Source of the DNA: Rosistilla ulvae
GTDB lineage: Bacteria > Planctomycetota > Planctomycetia > Pirellulales > Pirellulaceae
Assembly: GCF_007741475.1 (NCBI RefSeq)
Contig: NZ_CP036261.1
Coordinates: 6,139,798-6,203,797 of the forward strand
Direction: 5' to 3'
Length of the DNA stretch: 64,000 nt
Shown: positions 9,169 through 17,595 of the stretch, one piece after another
Position numbering within the stretch: the first letter of the stretch is position 1
Layout: every line of letters starts with the position of its first letter
Notes under the pieces: generated by a model
The model's database searches: none
What the model was told of the DNA's origin: nothing
The model's input: only the letters and a program-made list of their open reading frames with translations
Translations under genes and position numbers: made by a program

Positions 9169-11268
9169 TTACTTCGACGCGACCAGATCTGCGTTCTTCT
9201 TCTCGTTGACAATATTTTCTTGGATATTGCCTGGGACCTTGGCGTACTTGCAAAGTTCCATCGTGAACGTTCCCTGGCCCTGCGTCATACTACGCAAGTC
9301 GGTCGCGTAACCGAAGGTTTCCGCAAGTGGCACTTCAGCGCTGATGTAGCTGACGCCTTCGCGAATGTCGGTGTTGGTGATCATTCCACGACGGCCGGTC
9401 ACGTCGCCCACAACCGCACCTTGGAACGATTCGGGGCATTCGAGTTCGACTTGCATGATCGGTTCCAGCAAGACGGGCGATGCTTTCTTGAAGTATTCAC
9501 GGAAGCATTCGCGAGCACATGTGTGGAACGATTTTTCCGACGAGTCGACATCGTGGTAGGCACCGTCGTTCAAGGTCACGCGAGTTCCCACAACGGGGAA
9601 TTCAGCAACTGGGCCCTTGATCAACGAATCGCGGAAACCCTTTTCGACGGCCGGGATGTATTGCTTAGGAATACGTCCCTGAACGACCTTGTCTTCGAAT
9701 TCGAAGCTGTCTTCGCTGTCGCTTTCGATCGGTTCGATCGATCCCTTGATATGCGCGAACTGACCCGAACCACCCGTCTGTTTCTTGAACTTGTGGTCGA
9801 AGTCGACGTGCTTGGTTGGGGCTTCGCGGTAGCTAACCTTTGGTGCACCGACCTCGACGCTGACGCCGTATTCGCGACGCATCCGTTCTACGTAGACGTC
9901 CAGGTGCAATTCACCCATGCCGCTGATCAGAACCTCGCCGCTCTCTTCGTCGGTCTCGACGCGGAAGGTCGGGTCTTCCTTGCGGAAGCGTTGCAGCGCC
10001 TTGCCCATCTTGTCCGCTTCGGCACGACTTGTCGGCGTGACCGAAACCTTGATGACAGGTTCGGGAACAAACATCGATTCGAGCGTGCAGAAGTTGCGTT
10101 CGGGGCCGTAAGCGTCACCGCTAGCGCAGTCGATGCCCATTACCGCGATGATGTCGCCGGCGCTGGCCGAATCGATTTCTTCACGCTTGTTGCTGTGCAT
10201 CCGGACCAGACGGCTGAAGCGTTCCTTCTTGCCGGTACGTTGGTTGACATACGATCCGCCCTTCTCGCACGTACCTTGGTAGATACGCATGTAGGTCAGC
10301 TGGCCGTATTCATCGTCGACGATCTTAAACGCCATGCCGACAAACGGTTCGTTTGGATCTGGGGTCAACGGAATCTGCTTGGTTTCGTCCTTCGGATCGA
10401 TACCGTGGATTTCGCGGTCCAGCGGGCTGGTCAGGTAACGAGCCACGGCGTCCAACAACGGTTGCACACCCTTGTTCTTGTAGGCACTGCCCATGTAGAC
10501 AGGTGTTGCACCGGCGTGGACTGCCTTGCGAGCGACTTCGTAGATCAATTCGACACTGATCTCTTCTTCGCTGAGCATCTTTTCCATCATCTCGTCGCTG
10601 TACATCGACAGCGCTTCGAGCATCGCCAAACGAGACTCTTCGACTTCGTCGGCCATCTCCGCTGGTGGCTCTTCGATGCGCAGAACTTCTCCGTTGTCGC
10701 CATCGAAGTAATACGCCTTGCGTTCGATCAGATCGACGACCCCCTTGAAGTTGTCTTCGCGACCGATCGGCAACTGCATCAGGAACGCGTCGGCTTGCAG
10801 CTTCTCCTTCAATTCGCGCAAACCGCGGAAAGGATCGGCGCCGGTGCGGTCCATCTTGTTGATGAACGCCAAGCGAGGAATCTTGTAACGCTTCATCTGG
10901 CGATCGACAGTGATCGACTGGCTTTGAACACCACCGACGCTGCAGAGAACCAGAACCGCACCATCGAGCACGCGCAACGAGCGCTCTACCTCGACGGTGA
11001 AGTCGACGTGGCCGGGGGTGTCGATCAAGTTAACGTTGTACTCTTCACCCAAGTGGTTCCACTTCAGCGAGGTCGCGGCACTGGTGATCGTGATACCACG
11101 CTCTTTTTCCAGTTCCATGTGATCCATCGTCGCGCCGTCACCGCCGCCACGAACGTCTTCGATCTTGTGGATTCGACCAGCGTAGAACAGGATGCGTTCG
11201 CTGAGGGTTGTTTTGCCCGAATCGATGTGGGCACTGATGCCGATATTACGTACTTTTTCCAAATTCAT
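9169..11268 (-). CDS. fusA: Translation elongation factor G
   Basis: A 699-residue GTPase that drives ribosome translocation. The start is the ATG of M-N-L-E-K-V-R-N-I-G, preceded by AGGTGA; the longer frame to 11352 is not credible. The G1 loop at residues 10-22 reads G-I-S-A-H-I-D-S-G-K-T-T, followed by E-R-G-I-T-I, D-T-P-G-H and N-K-M-D. Domains II-V follow at the usual length. The Ser in H-I-D-S-G-K-T-T (usual bacterial form H-I-D-A-G-K-T-T) and C-S-V-G-G-V-Q-S-Q after the switch region are features of the mtEFG1/spdEFG1 subfamily found in mitochondria, spirochaetes and planctomycetes. It stands alone here, without rpsL/rpsG/tuf neighbours. Confidence 0.96.
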   Translation of the reverse strand: MNLEKVRNIGISAHIDSGKTTLSERILFYAGRIHKIEDVRGGGDGATMDHMELEKERGITITSAATSLKWNHLGEEYNVNLIDTPGHVDFTVEVERSLRVLDGAVLVLCSVGGVQSQSITVDRQMKRYKIPRLAFINKMDRTGADPFRGLRELKEKLQADAFLMQLPIGREDNFKGVVDLIERKAYYFDGDNGEVLRIEEPPAEMADEVEESRLAMLEALSMYSDEMMEKMLSEEEISVELIYEVARKAVHAGATPVYMGSAYKNKGVQPLLDAVARYLTSPLDREIHGIDPKDETKQIPLTPDPNEPFVGMAFKIVDDEYGQLTYMRIYQGTCEKGGSYVNQRTGKKERFSRLVRMHSNKREEIDSASAGDIIAVMGIDCASGDAYGPERNFCTLESMFVPEPVIKVSVTPTSRAEADKMGKALQRFRKEDPTFRVETDEESGEVLISGMGELHLDVYVERMRREYGVSVEVGAPKVSYREAPTKHVDFDHKFKKQTGGSGQFAHIKGSIEPIESDSEDSFEFEDKVVQGRIPKQYIPAVEKGFRDSLIKGPVAEFPVVGTRVTLNDGAYHDVDSSEKSFHTCARECFREYFKKASPVLLEPIMQVELECPESFQGAVVGDVTGRRGMITNTDIREGVSYISAEVPLAETFGYATDLRSMTQGQGTFTMELCKYAKVPGNIQENIVNEKKNADLVASK

Positions 11269-11973
11269 TGATGTCACCTGAACATCTTGTGCTGGTCGCG
11301 GCAGTCGCTTGATACAAGTGGGCGACGCTCTAACACGAGCGATAGAAAACACAAATCTTTACAAGTCTTTACTTCGGCTTGGTTGGCCCTTGACCTGGCA
11401 GGGAACCGAGGCAATCTGTAACGATTTTTTCGATTCTTCGACCTCGGACCGCATTTGCGGCAAGGGAAGCGATTCAACGATCAAGCCGTTCAGAGCGGAA
11501 CTTAACGTCTAATCAATCGCCATTGGCCATTTTTACGGACTTCTAGCCCGTTCCAATCCATCTATTCGGTCAATATGACAAAGCGTTTGCGAATGCAAAA
11601 GGGCAAATCTGTTCGTTTCCTCCTCATTATCTAAAACTACTTTTCCTCATTTGCCCTGGAAATGATTGCCGAATTCGCAGCTTGCCAAAGCCTAGCCACC
11701 GCTGGTTCGAAGGCACCCCAGGACCGAAACGGGGCCTTTTTCACAGCATTTCCCAGGATGGAGGAGATTCTGTTCGGTCGAGCAACGGGCGTTGTAATCC
11801 GGATCTTCGGAACAGTCATTCAAGGTGGGATGGTTCCTGGTCGCAGCCCAAGGCTTCCTTGAGGCCCTTTGCTTGGAGCGCCCGCTGTGCGCACTAGGGT
11901 TCAGTAGAGCGGCACACCCAGGGGGGTGCGCTACTTCGTGTCCAACCCAACCGCAAACGAGATCTCCGTGACC
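11269..11973. other. Intergenic region between fusA and a secreted protein gene
   Basis: A 705-base spacer between divergent genes. Short frames at 11637-11900 on both strands lack domains, signal peptides or SD support. It must carry the fusA promoter and leader, and the promoter of the downstream plus-strand pair. I see no tRNA, riboswitch or long repeat. Confidence 0.5.
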
Positions 11974-12528
11974 ATGAACGCAAAATTATTCATCCGAACC
12001 ACGCTGTTTGCCGCTGTCGCGGCGATCGCGGTCCCCGCATCGGCCGGCTGGCTAGACGTCTTGGTCAGCCCCGTCGCTTACGAAGAGATCGCCGTTCCCG
12101 AAGCTATCAATCCTCCGGTCCAAGAGGATCATTCGGTGATGATCGAAACGGCTCCTCCCGCGATGGAGTCGTCCTACGAAGCGTACGCACCGATCTATTC
12201 ACCCGCCCCCGCGCCGTATTCCCATAGCGGTCATTGCTGCGAGCAACCGCGGGTGCTCTATCGCAACCATCCGATCTTGGCACTGTTGATGCACAAGTGC
12301 AAAACCGGCCAGGCCGGACAGGTTGTCGTCCAGGTGCCGACCGGGTGCTGCCCGACCGAAGTGGCGTTGTGCGTTCCTTTGTGCTGCACCACCTGCGCTC
12401 CGGAAGTCGATAAGTCGCGCGATCTCCTGGGCCGATGCGTCTTCAAGTACTGCTGGCCCTGTGGAACGAAAATCAAAATCGTCCAACGACACACCGGCGA
12501 CCTGGTCGTCCACTCCTACGAGATCTAA
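11974..12528 (+). CDS. Secreted cysteine-rich hypothetical protein
   Basis: A 184-residue protein. I chose the internal ATG because it opens a textbook signal peptide (M-N-A-K-L-F-I-R, hydrophobic core, A-S-A-G cleavage near residue 24). The mature protein has a Pro/Glu-rich first half and a Cys-rich second half with several vicinal pairs (H-C-C, G-C-C, L-C-C-T-T-C, Y-C-W-P-C-G), suggesting disulfides or metal binding outside the cytoplasm. No family was recognised. The stop lies 3 bases before the WecG/TagA-family gene, so the two are probably cotranscribed. Confidence 0.7.
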   Translation: MNAKLFIRTTLFAAVAAIAVPASAGWLDVLVSPVAYEEIAVPEAINPPVQEDHSVMIETAPPAMESSYEAYAPIYSPAPAPYSHSGHCCEQPRVLYRNHPILALLMHKCKTGQAGQVVVQVPTGCCPTEVALCVPLCCTTCAPEVDKSRDLLGRCVFKYCWPCGTKIKIVQRHTGDLVVHSYEI

Positions 12529-12531
12529 CCC

Positions 12532-13452
12532 ATGTCCAAGGCCATCGAATCGGGCGCCTCGGCCGACGTGTTCTTAAACCGCAAGCCGGCTTGCGCCGAC
12601 CGGGCGCTGTCCAAACTGGAAACGCAGATCGTCGAACTCGAAGCTCGCGTCGAAGCCGCGCTGGCTGACACAGAGACGATCCCCAACGGACCGCCAGCAA
12701 AACCCGAGGCGGTCGAGATCTGGGGCGTCCCCTTTTCGCGACTGACCCTCGGCCAGACGCTTCAACATGTCGACGGCTTGATCGCCGCAGGGCGCCCGGG
12801 ATATTTCATCACGGCGAACCTGAACTACAACATGCTGACGTCGCAGCATCCGCAGTTACGACAGGTAAACGACAACGCTTCGTTTATCGTTTGCGATGGG
12901 ATGCCGATGGTCTGGCGCTCGCAATGGACCGACCGACCGCTGCCCGAACGCGTCGCCGGTTCCGAGTTAATCTACGCGCTCACCCAATGGTCTGCTCACA
13001 AGGGGCACCGGATCTACTTCCTTGGCGGCGCGCCGGGCGTAGCTCAAGCCGCTGCCGATAAGTTGTCGGACAGATACCCCGGCCTGACCGTTGCCGGCGT
13101 GCACTCTCCCCCGTTTCGACCGCTCAGCGATCGAGAGCATGCCGAGCTGATCGAAGAGATTCGCGGCTCCCAACCCGATATCGTTTACGTCGCGATGGGC
13201 CAACCGAAAGGTGAGCTCTGGATCGCGGAGAACTACCAACAGATCGGCGCTCCGGTCTGCGTGCAGATTGGCGCTTCGTTCGACTTCGTTGCCGGCGGCG
13301 TCGCCCGAGCTCCGCGTTGGATTCAACGGGCAGGGTTGGAGTGGTGCTATCGAATGCTGCAAGAACCGCGTCGATTGGCCCGCCGATATTGGCATAACGC
13401 AGCGTTTCTGCTGCGGTCTCTGCGACAAGAATCGCTTGACGCCGTGCGATAA
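12532..13452 (+). CDS. WecG/TagA/CpsF family glycosyltransferase
   Basis: A 306-residue GT26-family enzyme, which typically transfers a UDP-N-acetylhexosamine-type sugar to a lipid-linked acceptor in surface polysaccharide synthesis. Residues 1-60 are a variable helical leader. The domain (about 61-250) shows F-I-T-A-N-L-N-Y-N-M, C-D-G-M-P-M-V-W, the V-A-G-S-E-L region, Y-F-L-G-G-A-P-G-V and V-A-M-G-Q-P-K-G-E-x-W-I, all typical of the family; the C-terminal A-P-R-W-I-Q-R-A-G-L-E-W stretch is also conserved. It begins 3 bases after the Cys-rich secreted protein gene. Donor and acceptor cannot be read from sequence. Confidence 0.9.
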   Translation: MSKAIESGASADVFLNRKPACADRALSKLETQIVELEARVEAALADTETIPNGPPAKPEAVEIWGVPFSRLTLGQTLQHVDGLIAAGRPGYFITANLNYNMLTSQHPQLRQVNDNASFIVCDGMPMVWRSQWTDRPLPERVAGSELIYALTQWSAHKGHRIYFLGGAPGVAQAAADKLSDRYPGLTVAGVHSPPFRPLSDREHAELIEEIRGSQPDIVYVAMGQPKGELWIAENYQQIGAPVCVQIGASFDFVAGGVARAPRWIQRAGLEWCYRMLQEPRRLARRYWHNAAFLLRSLRQESLDAVR

Positions 13453-13465
13453 CCGCCCCCCCAAA

Positions 13466-13484
13466 CCCAAGCGGCAAGCTTGGG
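13466..13484. terminator. Short hairpin between convergent genes
   Basis: A 7-bp stem (CCCAAGC / GCTTGGG) with a 5-base loop fills most of the 33-base gap between the convergent glycosyltransferase and HD-GYP genes. There is no T-run on either side, so it is at best a weak or Rho-assisted terminator. Confidence 0.4.
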
Positions 13485-13485
13485 A

Positions 13486-14694
13486 TCAGGCGAGGGACAT
13501 CGAATGCGGCTGATGAACGCTGGGAATCCAACAGGGCCGTTGCAGCTCATCCTGCTGTAACCGGATCTCTGCCGACGACGGATTCTCCGCGATCGCAACG
13601 ATGCAGTTTTCCGACTCGCGAAGATTGATCACTTCATCGGAATCCACCACCACAACCGTCGGCTTGGTGTACGACGGCGAATTGCTGCGAATCACTTGGG
13701 CGATCCGCGAATCGTCCAACCGCACAAAGCTGCCCAAGGGGAACAGCGAGACGAGATTCAAAAGCCCTCGCACCGCTTCGGAATCGCACCGCCCGGCGCG
13801 AACCTGATACAGCAGACAGACCAAGGCATCGTACGGTTTGATCGCAGGCCGACCATCCAACGGATTTTGCAGCGTCAGATAGGCATCGGCCACATTCAGA
13901 ACCCGAGCGATCCGGTTCAATTGCTGACCGCCAACGCTGTGCGGAAACCCGGAACCGTCGAGCTGTTCATGGACGTGCAACAGACCTTGCTTAGCGCGTG
14001 AACTGAGCCCAGCGATCGATTCACACAACTCATACGCAACGATCGGATGCTGCGCGTAGGTCGCAAAGTCGGACGCCGAAAGCTCGCTGCGACGGCTCCT
14101 CGCCTCAGGCCCCAGCTCCAATTCACCAACTCCCATCTCGTGCAACGACCCGGCGATCCCAACGTCCAGAATTTCATCTTCACTGCAACCGGGAATCTCT
14201 TGGGCGATCATCATCCCCAAGGTTCCCAGCGTGAGACAATGCGAACTGAGTTCATGGTATTCGGATCGATGCAGCGCCGACGAGAGCGTCTGATCGATGT
14301 CCTGTTCGCTCTGCTTGGCAAACGACATGGGGATATCGGCCAGCGATTGCCAATCGACGCGACCTCGCCCGTGCAACGAAGCTGTCAACTCGCGGAGCTT
14401 CGACATCGATTCGTCGATCAAACGATGCAACATCTCGGCACGCTCCTGCGAATACGGCAGGTTCGCCATTTTTAAACGTTGCTTTCGATGAACGCCCGCC
14501 GTCCGCAACGACGGATCGACATCCGTGGAATCCTGCAGCACCCTGCGCAGCCCATGGCGCTGGATTCGTTCCGCGATTTCGGCGGTCACGATTTCTCCAG
14601 ACCGATACAGCACGTCGCCGTTGCTGGAAAGAATGTCTTCGCGCAGCGGTTGCCCAACGCTTAATTGCGGACTGCTGTCCGGCAGTGTCCCCAT
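13486..14694 (-). CDS. HD-GYP-like protein with altered HD dyad
   Basis: A 402-residue protein with HD-GYP architecture; true members hydrolyse cyclic di-GMP. An N-terminal helical segment (1-130) precedes the domain. Recognisable landmarks are S-S-H-C-L-T-L-G (first His), S-L-H-E-M-G-V-G in place of the canonical H-D-I-G-K, Q-H-P-I-V-A-Y-E-L, H-V-H-E-Q-L-D-G-S-G-F-P for H-H-E-x-x-D-G-x-G-Y-P, and R-V-L-N-V-A-D-A-Y. The metal-binding Asp of the HD pair is Glu and the GYP Tyr is Phe, so catalysis may be changed or lost. The C-terminal 100 residues are an extra beta-rich tail. The pdxA gene ends 214 bases upstream on the same strand; no GGDEF gene is nearby. Confidence 0.75.
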   Translation of the reverse strand: MGTLPDSSPQLSVGQPLREDILSSNGDVLYRSGEIVTAEIAERIQRHGLRRVLQDSTDVDPSLRTAGVHRKQRLKMANLPYSQERAEMLHRLIDESMSKLRELTASLHGRGRVDWQSLADIPMSFAKQSEQDIDQTLSSALHRSEYHELSSHCLTLGTLGMMIAQEIPGCSEDEILDVGIAGSLHEMGVGELELGPEARSRRSELSASDFATYAQHPIVAYELCESIAGLSSRAKQGLLHVHEQLDGSGFPHSVGGQQLNRIARVLNVADAYLTLQNPLDGRPAIKPYDALVCLLYQVRAGRCDSEAVRGLLNLVSLFPLGSFVRLDDSRIAQVIRSNSPSYTKPTVVVVDSDEVINLRESENCIVAIAENPSSAEIRLQQDELQRPCWIPSVHQPHSMSLA

Positions 14695-14908
14695 CGATCG
14701 CCCCTGAAATTTTTAAAGACGCAGTGTGTTGCCCACTGCGGCTGATCGAACTCGACAGGCCGTAAGCTTTCGCAAAAAGGACCAATCCAACCAACCCTAC
14801 GGAACGCCGCAGGATGTTCAAGCGATTGTAGGGAATGCACCCCCACCGGCGCAGCTGCCCCAACCCGCACATTCAGTCTGGCTAGGCATGCCTAACCACA
14901 CGCCCGAT

Positions 14909-15907
14909 TCAACCGCTCGATGACGCCAAACGGATCGCCATCTGGATGGCTTGTTTCATGCTGGTGTCGCTTGCGATTCCCTGCCACGCGATGTCTAACG
15001 CGGTCCCATGATCGACGCTGGTCCGAACGATCGGCAGCCCCAGAGTCACGTTGACCGCTTCATCGAACGCAAGCGTCTTCAGCGGAATCAAACCTTGGTC
15101 GTGATACATGCAGACATAGACATCCGTCTGCCCCCGCATCGCAGGAACAAACGCAGTATCGGCCGGCAGCGGGCCGGTGATCGCAAGCCCCTCGCTGCGG
15201 GCCGCTTCGATGGCCGGAACGATCCACCGCTCCTCTTCGCGTTGGCCAAACATCCCACCTTCGCCGGCGTGTGGGTTGAGACCACAGACGGCAACGCGCG
15301 CCGGTCGGCCCAGTTGTCGAGAGACCGCGGCGTGGGCCAATTGGATCGTTTCCAATACCCTTTCGGTCGACAGCAAACCAGCCACTTCGCACAGCCCGAC
15401 ATGCACGGTGACCAGAGCGCACGAGATGTCATGGCTGGTCAACATCATGCAACACCGATCGGCCTGCGTCCGCTGGGCCAACAATTCGGTATGCCCTGGA
15501 AACTCGATCCCCGCCGCGTGCCAAGCCTCTTTCTGAATCGGCCCGGTAACGATCCCGCCAACCTGCCCAGCCATCGCCGCATCGATCGCGTCGACAACAT
15601 ACGCATACGAAGCCGCTCCGGTCGCGCGATCGACAACGCCAGGGCGAAACGTTTCTAGCGGCGATGCAAAATCAAAGATCGCCGGTCGATCTAAACTGGC
15701 GATTGCCGCCAGCCCCGCTGTCCGCGGAACCACTTGTTGTGGCAGCGGCAGCGACAATCGTTTGCCGACGGATTGCAGGACGGCAAGATCGCCCATCAGA
15801 ACCGGGACGCAGCGATCGGTCACTTCGCGATCGCCAAGAACCTTCAACGCCAACTCGGGACCGATCCCCGCCGGGTCGCCCGTTGTGATCGCCAGACGTG
15901 GCTTCAT
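14909..15907 (-). CDS. pdxA: 4-hydroxythreonine-4-phosphate dehydrogenase
   Basis: A 332-residue enzyme of the pyridoxal-5-phosphate pathway. It oxidises 4-phosphohydroxy-L-threonine with NAD. It opens with T-T-G-D-P-A-G-I-G-P-E, the family signature, and carries F-P-G-H-T-E-L-L-A, G-L-N-P-H-A-G-E-G-G and M-Y-H-D-Q-G-L-I-P-L-K, which supply the metal-binding histidines. Length is normal for the family. Its ATG overlaps the stop of the TatD-like gene by four bases (ATGA), so translation is probably coupled. PdxA-like proteins acting on other substrates (PdxA2 family) exist, so vitamin B6 synthesis is likely but not proven. Confidence 0.93.
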   Translation of the reverse strand: MKPRLAITTGDPAGIGPELALKVLGDREVTDRCVPVLMGDLAVLQSVGKRLSLPLPQQVVPRTAGLAAIASLDRPAIFDFASPLETFRPGVVDRATGAASYAYVVDAIDAAMAGQVGGIVTGPIQKEAWHAAGIEFPGHTELLAQRTQADRCCMMLTSHDISCALVTVHVGLCEVAGLLSTERVLETIQLAHAAVSRQLGRPARVAVCGLNPHAGEGGMFGQREEERWIVPAIEAARSEGLAITGPLPADTAFVPAMRGQTDVYVCMYHDQGLIPLKTLAFDEAVNVTLGLPIVRTSVDHGTALDIAWQGIASDTSMKQAIQMAIRLASSSG

Positions 15908-16737
15908 ACCGCGGGTGCCTGTTGGCCGTCGCGCGGTTGGAAGTTGAAGTTTTTGCTTTGCGAAAAGAAAGCGATGGGGTTTTCGTAGACGACCTTGCGG
16001 ATCGTTGCTTCAGGGATACCACGCTGGCGGCATTCGAAGATCAAATCGGGAACCGCGGTCGGCTTGCTGGGGCCCCAATCGCCTGCGGAGTTGACCAACA
16101 ACCGCTCGGCACCGTACATCTCGATCATGTCGACAGCGCGATCGGGCGTGCACTTGGAGATTGGGTAGAGGGTCATGCCGGCCCAGAATCCGCGATCCAA
16201 AACCTCGGCGACCGTATGCTCTTCGACGTGGTCGACCAACACGCGGTCGCGATTGACTCGCGAATCGCCACACAACATATCCAAGATCATCCGCGTCCCT
16301 TGGTACTTGTCTTCCAAGTGAGGCGTGTGGATCAGGATCGATTGCTCGTGAGCGATCGCCAACTCCATATGCTCGATAAAAATAGTCGCTTCGTTGGGGG
16401 TGTTTTTGTTCAGCCCGATCTCGCCGATTCCAAGCACGCCCGGACGGTCGAGAAACTCGGGAATCATCGCAATCACTTCGCGCGACAGTTCGACGTTTTC
16501 AGCTTCTTTGGCGTTGATGCACAACCAAGTGAAATGCTGGATGCCGTACTGAGCGGCCCGCCGTGGTTCGACTTCGGTCAATTGGCAAAAGTAGTCGCGG
16601 AAACCGTCGACCGAACCACGATCAAAGCCAGCCCAAAACGCGGGCTCGCTGACCGCGACGCAGCCCATACGGGCAAGCGTTGCGTAGTCGTCGGTGATTC
16701 GCGACACCATGTGAATGTGTGGATCGATGTAATCCAT
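15904..16737 (-). CDS. TatD-family metal-dependent hydrolase (EboB-like)
   Basis: A 277-residue TIM-barrel amidohydrolase. It shows D-P-H-I-H-M at the N-terminus, G-I-G-E-I-G-L-N-K at mid-length, I-H-T-P-H and V-D-H-V-E-E-H, which give the expected metal ligands. The segments S-R-I-T-D-D-Y, E-P-A-F-W-A-G and N-A-K-E-A-E-N resemble the EboB branch (the TatD-like protein of ebo gene clusters) more than classical TatD nuclease, though this is from memory of the family. The other ebo genes (UbiA-like prenyltransferase, dehydroquinate-synthase-like) are not here. The stop overlaps the pdxA start and the gene begins 3 bases after the small ORF upstream, forming a tight three-gene run. Confidence 0.8.
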   Translation of the reverse strand: MDYIDPHIHMVSRITDDYATLARMGCVAVSEPAFWAGFDRGSVDGFRDYFCQLTEVEPRRAAQYGIQHFTWLCINAKEAENVELSREVIAMIPEFLDRPGVLGIGEIGLNKNTPNEATIFIEHMELAIAHEQSILIHTPHLEDKYQGTRMILDMLCGDSRVNRDRVLVDHVEEHTVAEVLDRGFWAGMTLYPISKCTPDRAVDMIEMYGAERLLVNSAGDWGPSKPTAVPDLIFECRQRGIPEATIRKVVYENPIAFFSQSKNFNFQPRDGQQAPAV

Positions 16738-16740
16738 AAC

Positions 16741-16995
16741 TTAAACCCCCATCTCGTCTCGCCAGTCGGCGTTGTAATCGCGCGAGAATAACTTCTGAAC
16801 CTGTTCAGCACGGTTCGCCGCGCTGCCGGACAATATTTCAATTCCTTGACGCAGCAGCGCGTCGCGCGAATCGTCGCCAGTGCTCCCTTGAGCGCGATCG
16901 ATGCGGTCGAAGATGGCTGCGATTTCCAAGATCCGCGCGCGGGCCTCCAGATAGTGGCGGTCGAGCACTTGCGAGGCAGTTTGTGGTGAGTTCAT
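16741..16995 (-). CDS. Small conserved-looking protein, first gene of the TatD-pdxA run
   Basis: An 84-residue helical, charged protein with no signal peptide or membrane segment. Nearly all of it is predicted helix (L-D-R-H-Y-L-E-A-R-A-R-I-L-E-I-A, then a C-terminal F-S-R-D-Y-N-A-D-W-R-D). I do not recognise the family. It is supported as a gene by its position 3 bases before the TatD-like start, its clean ATG and its full-length open frame. It could be a partner or small subunit of the downstream hydrolase. Confidence 0.6.
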   Translation of the reverse strand: MNSPQTASQVLDRHYLEARARILEIAAIFDRIDRAQGSTGDDSRDALLRQGIEILSGSAANRAEQVQKLFSRDYNADWRDEMGV

Positions 16996-17387
16996 GTTCG
17001 CGGCACAGTCGCTGGTGAGGATTCGAAAGGCACGTTGAGCAGGCAGGTAAACAAGTCTTCCAGCTTAACCGCAAGGAGAACGCCTCGCGATTCCCAACCT
17101 CGGGGCGACACGAAACGATGCGGATGCTACCGGCCGAACCTGCTCATTAAAGCTCTCCGCAATTATAACGAGAAATCGAAAGAGCGTCCCCGGGGGTTCG
17201 CCAGGAGCTGCGGCAGATGTGGCGGCAACCTTCGGGGGGTGATACCCAATCGGCACAACCGGTAAAGCTGAACGCTAGCGGCAGGTAGGGTTTCGACAGT
17301 TAGAGAATTTCCCCCGGCCCACGCCACGTTTTCGCTCGATACTTGCCATGTCTAAAGTTTTGACTTGGAAACGAGGGATTCAGATCG
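16996..17387. other. Divergent intergenic region
   Basis: A 392-base spacer between the small ORF/TatD/pdxA run (minus) and the YjfB-like gene (plus). Short frames in it have no domain signal. It must hold both promoters; no clear boxes or hairpins were identified. Confidence 0.4.
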
Positions 17388-17582
17388 ATGTCGAGCGTCA
17401 ACGGAATTATACAAACCGCCACCGCGATCTCCAACGCGCAACTGCACAACAAGGTGGATATCGCGGTTCTAAAGAAACAACAGGAAGCATCGCAACAGGC
17501 CGGCGACGCGGCAGTGCAATTGATCGAAGCGGCCGCAGCGGCAGGCAAGCAGATCGACAGCCTGGAACTATCCGACGGCTGA
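17388..17582 (+). CDS. YjfB-like putative motility protein
   Basis: A 64-residue protein matching the YjfB small putative motility family: an Ala/Gln-rich N-terminal helix, N-K-V-D-I-A-V-L-K-K-Q-Q near residues 22-32 and a short C-terminal I-D-S-L-E-L strand in the place of the family G-x-x-I-D-I end. GAGGGA about 10 bases upstream serves as SD. The molecular role of the family is not established; in firmicutes it is under motility control. It sits alone between unrelated genes, ending 13 bases before the convergent rpiB stop. Confidence 0.7.
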   Translation: MSSVNGIIQTATAISNAQLHNKVDIAVLKKQQEASQQAGDAAVQLIEAAAAAGKQIDSLELSDG

Positions 17583-17595
17583 TCGCACCCCGAGC

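Noticed and set aside
9127-11271. 714-codon open frame on the plus strand
   Set aside because: It is exactly antisense to fusA, whose motifs and terminator are certain. High-GC codon bias leaves the opposite strand open.
11637-11897. Possible small genes or tRNA in the fusA upstream gap
   Set aside because: A GGTTCGA T-loop-like string occurs near 11703, but no cloverleaf could be folded around it; open frames are unsupported.
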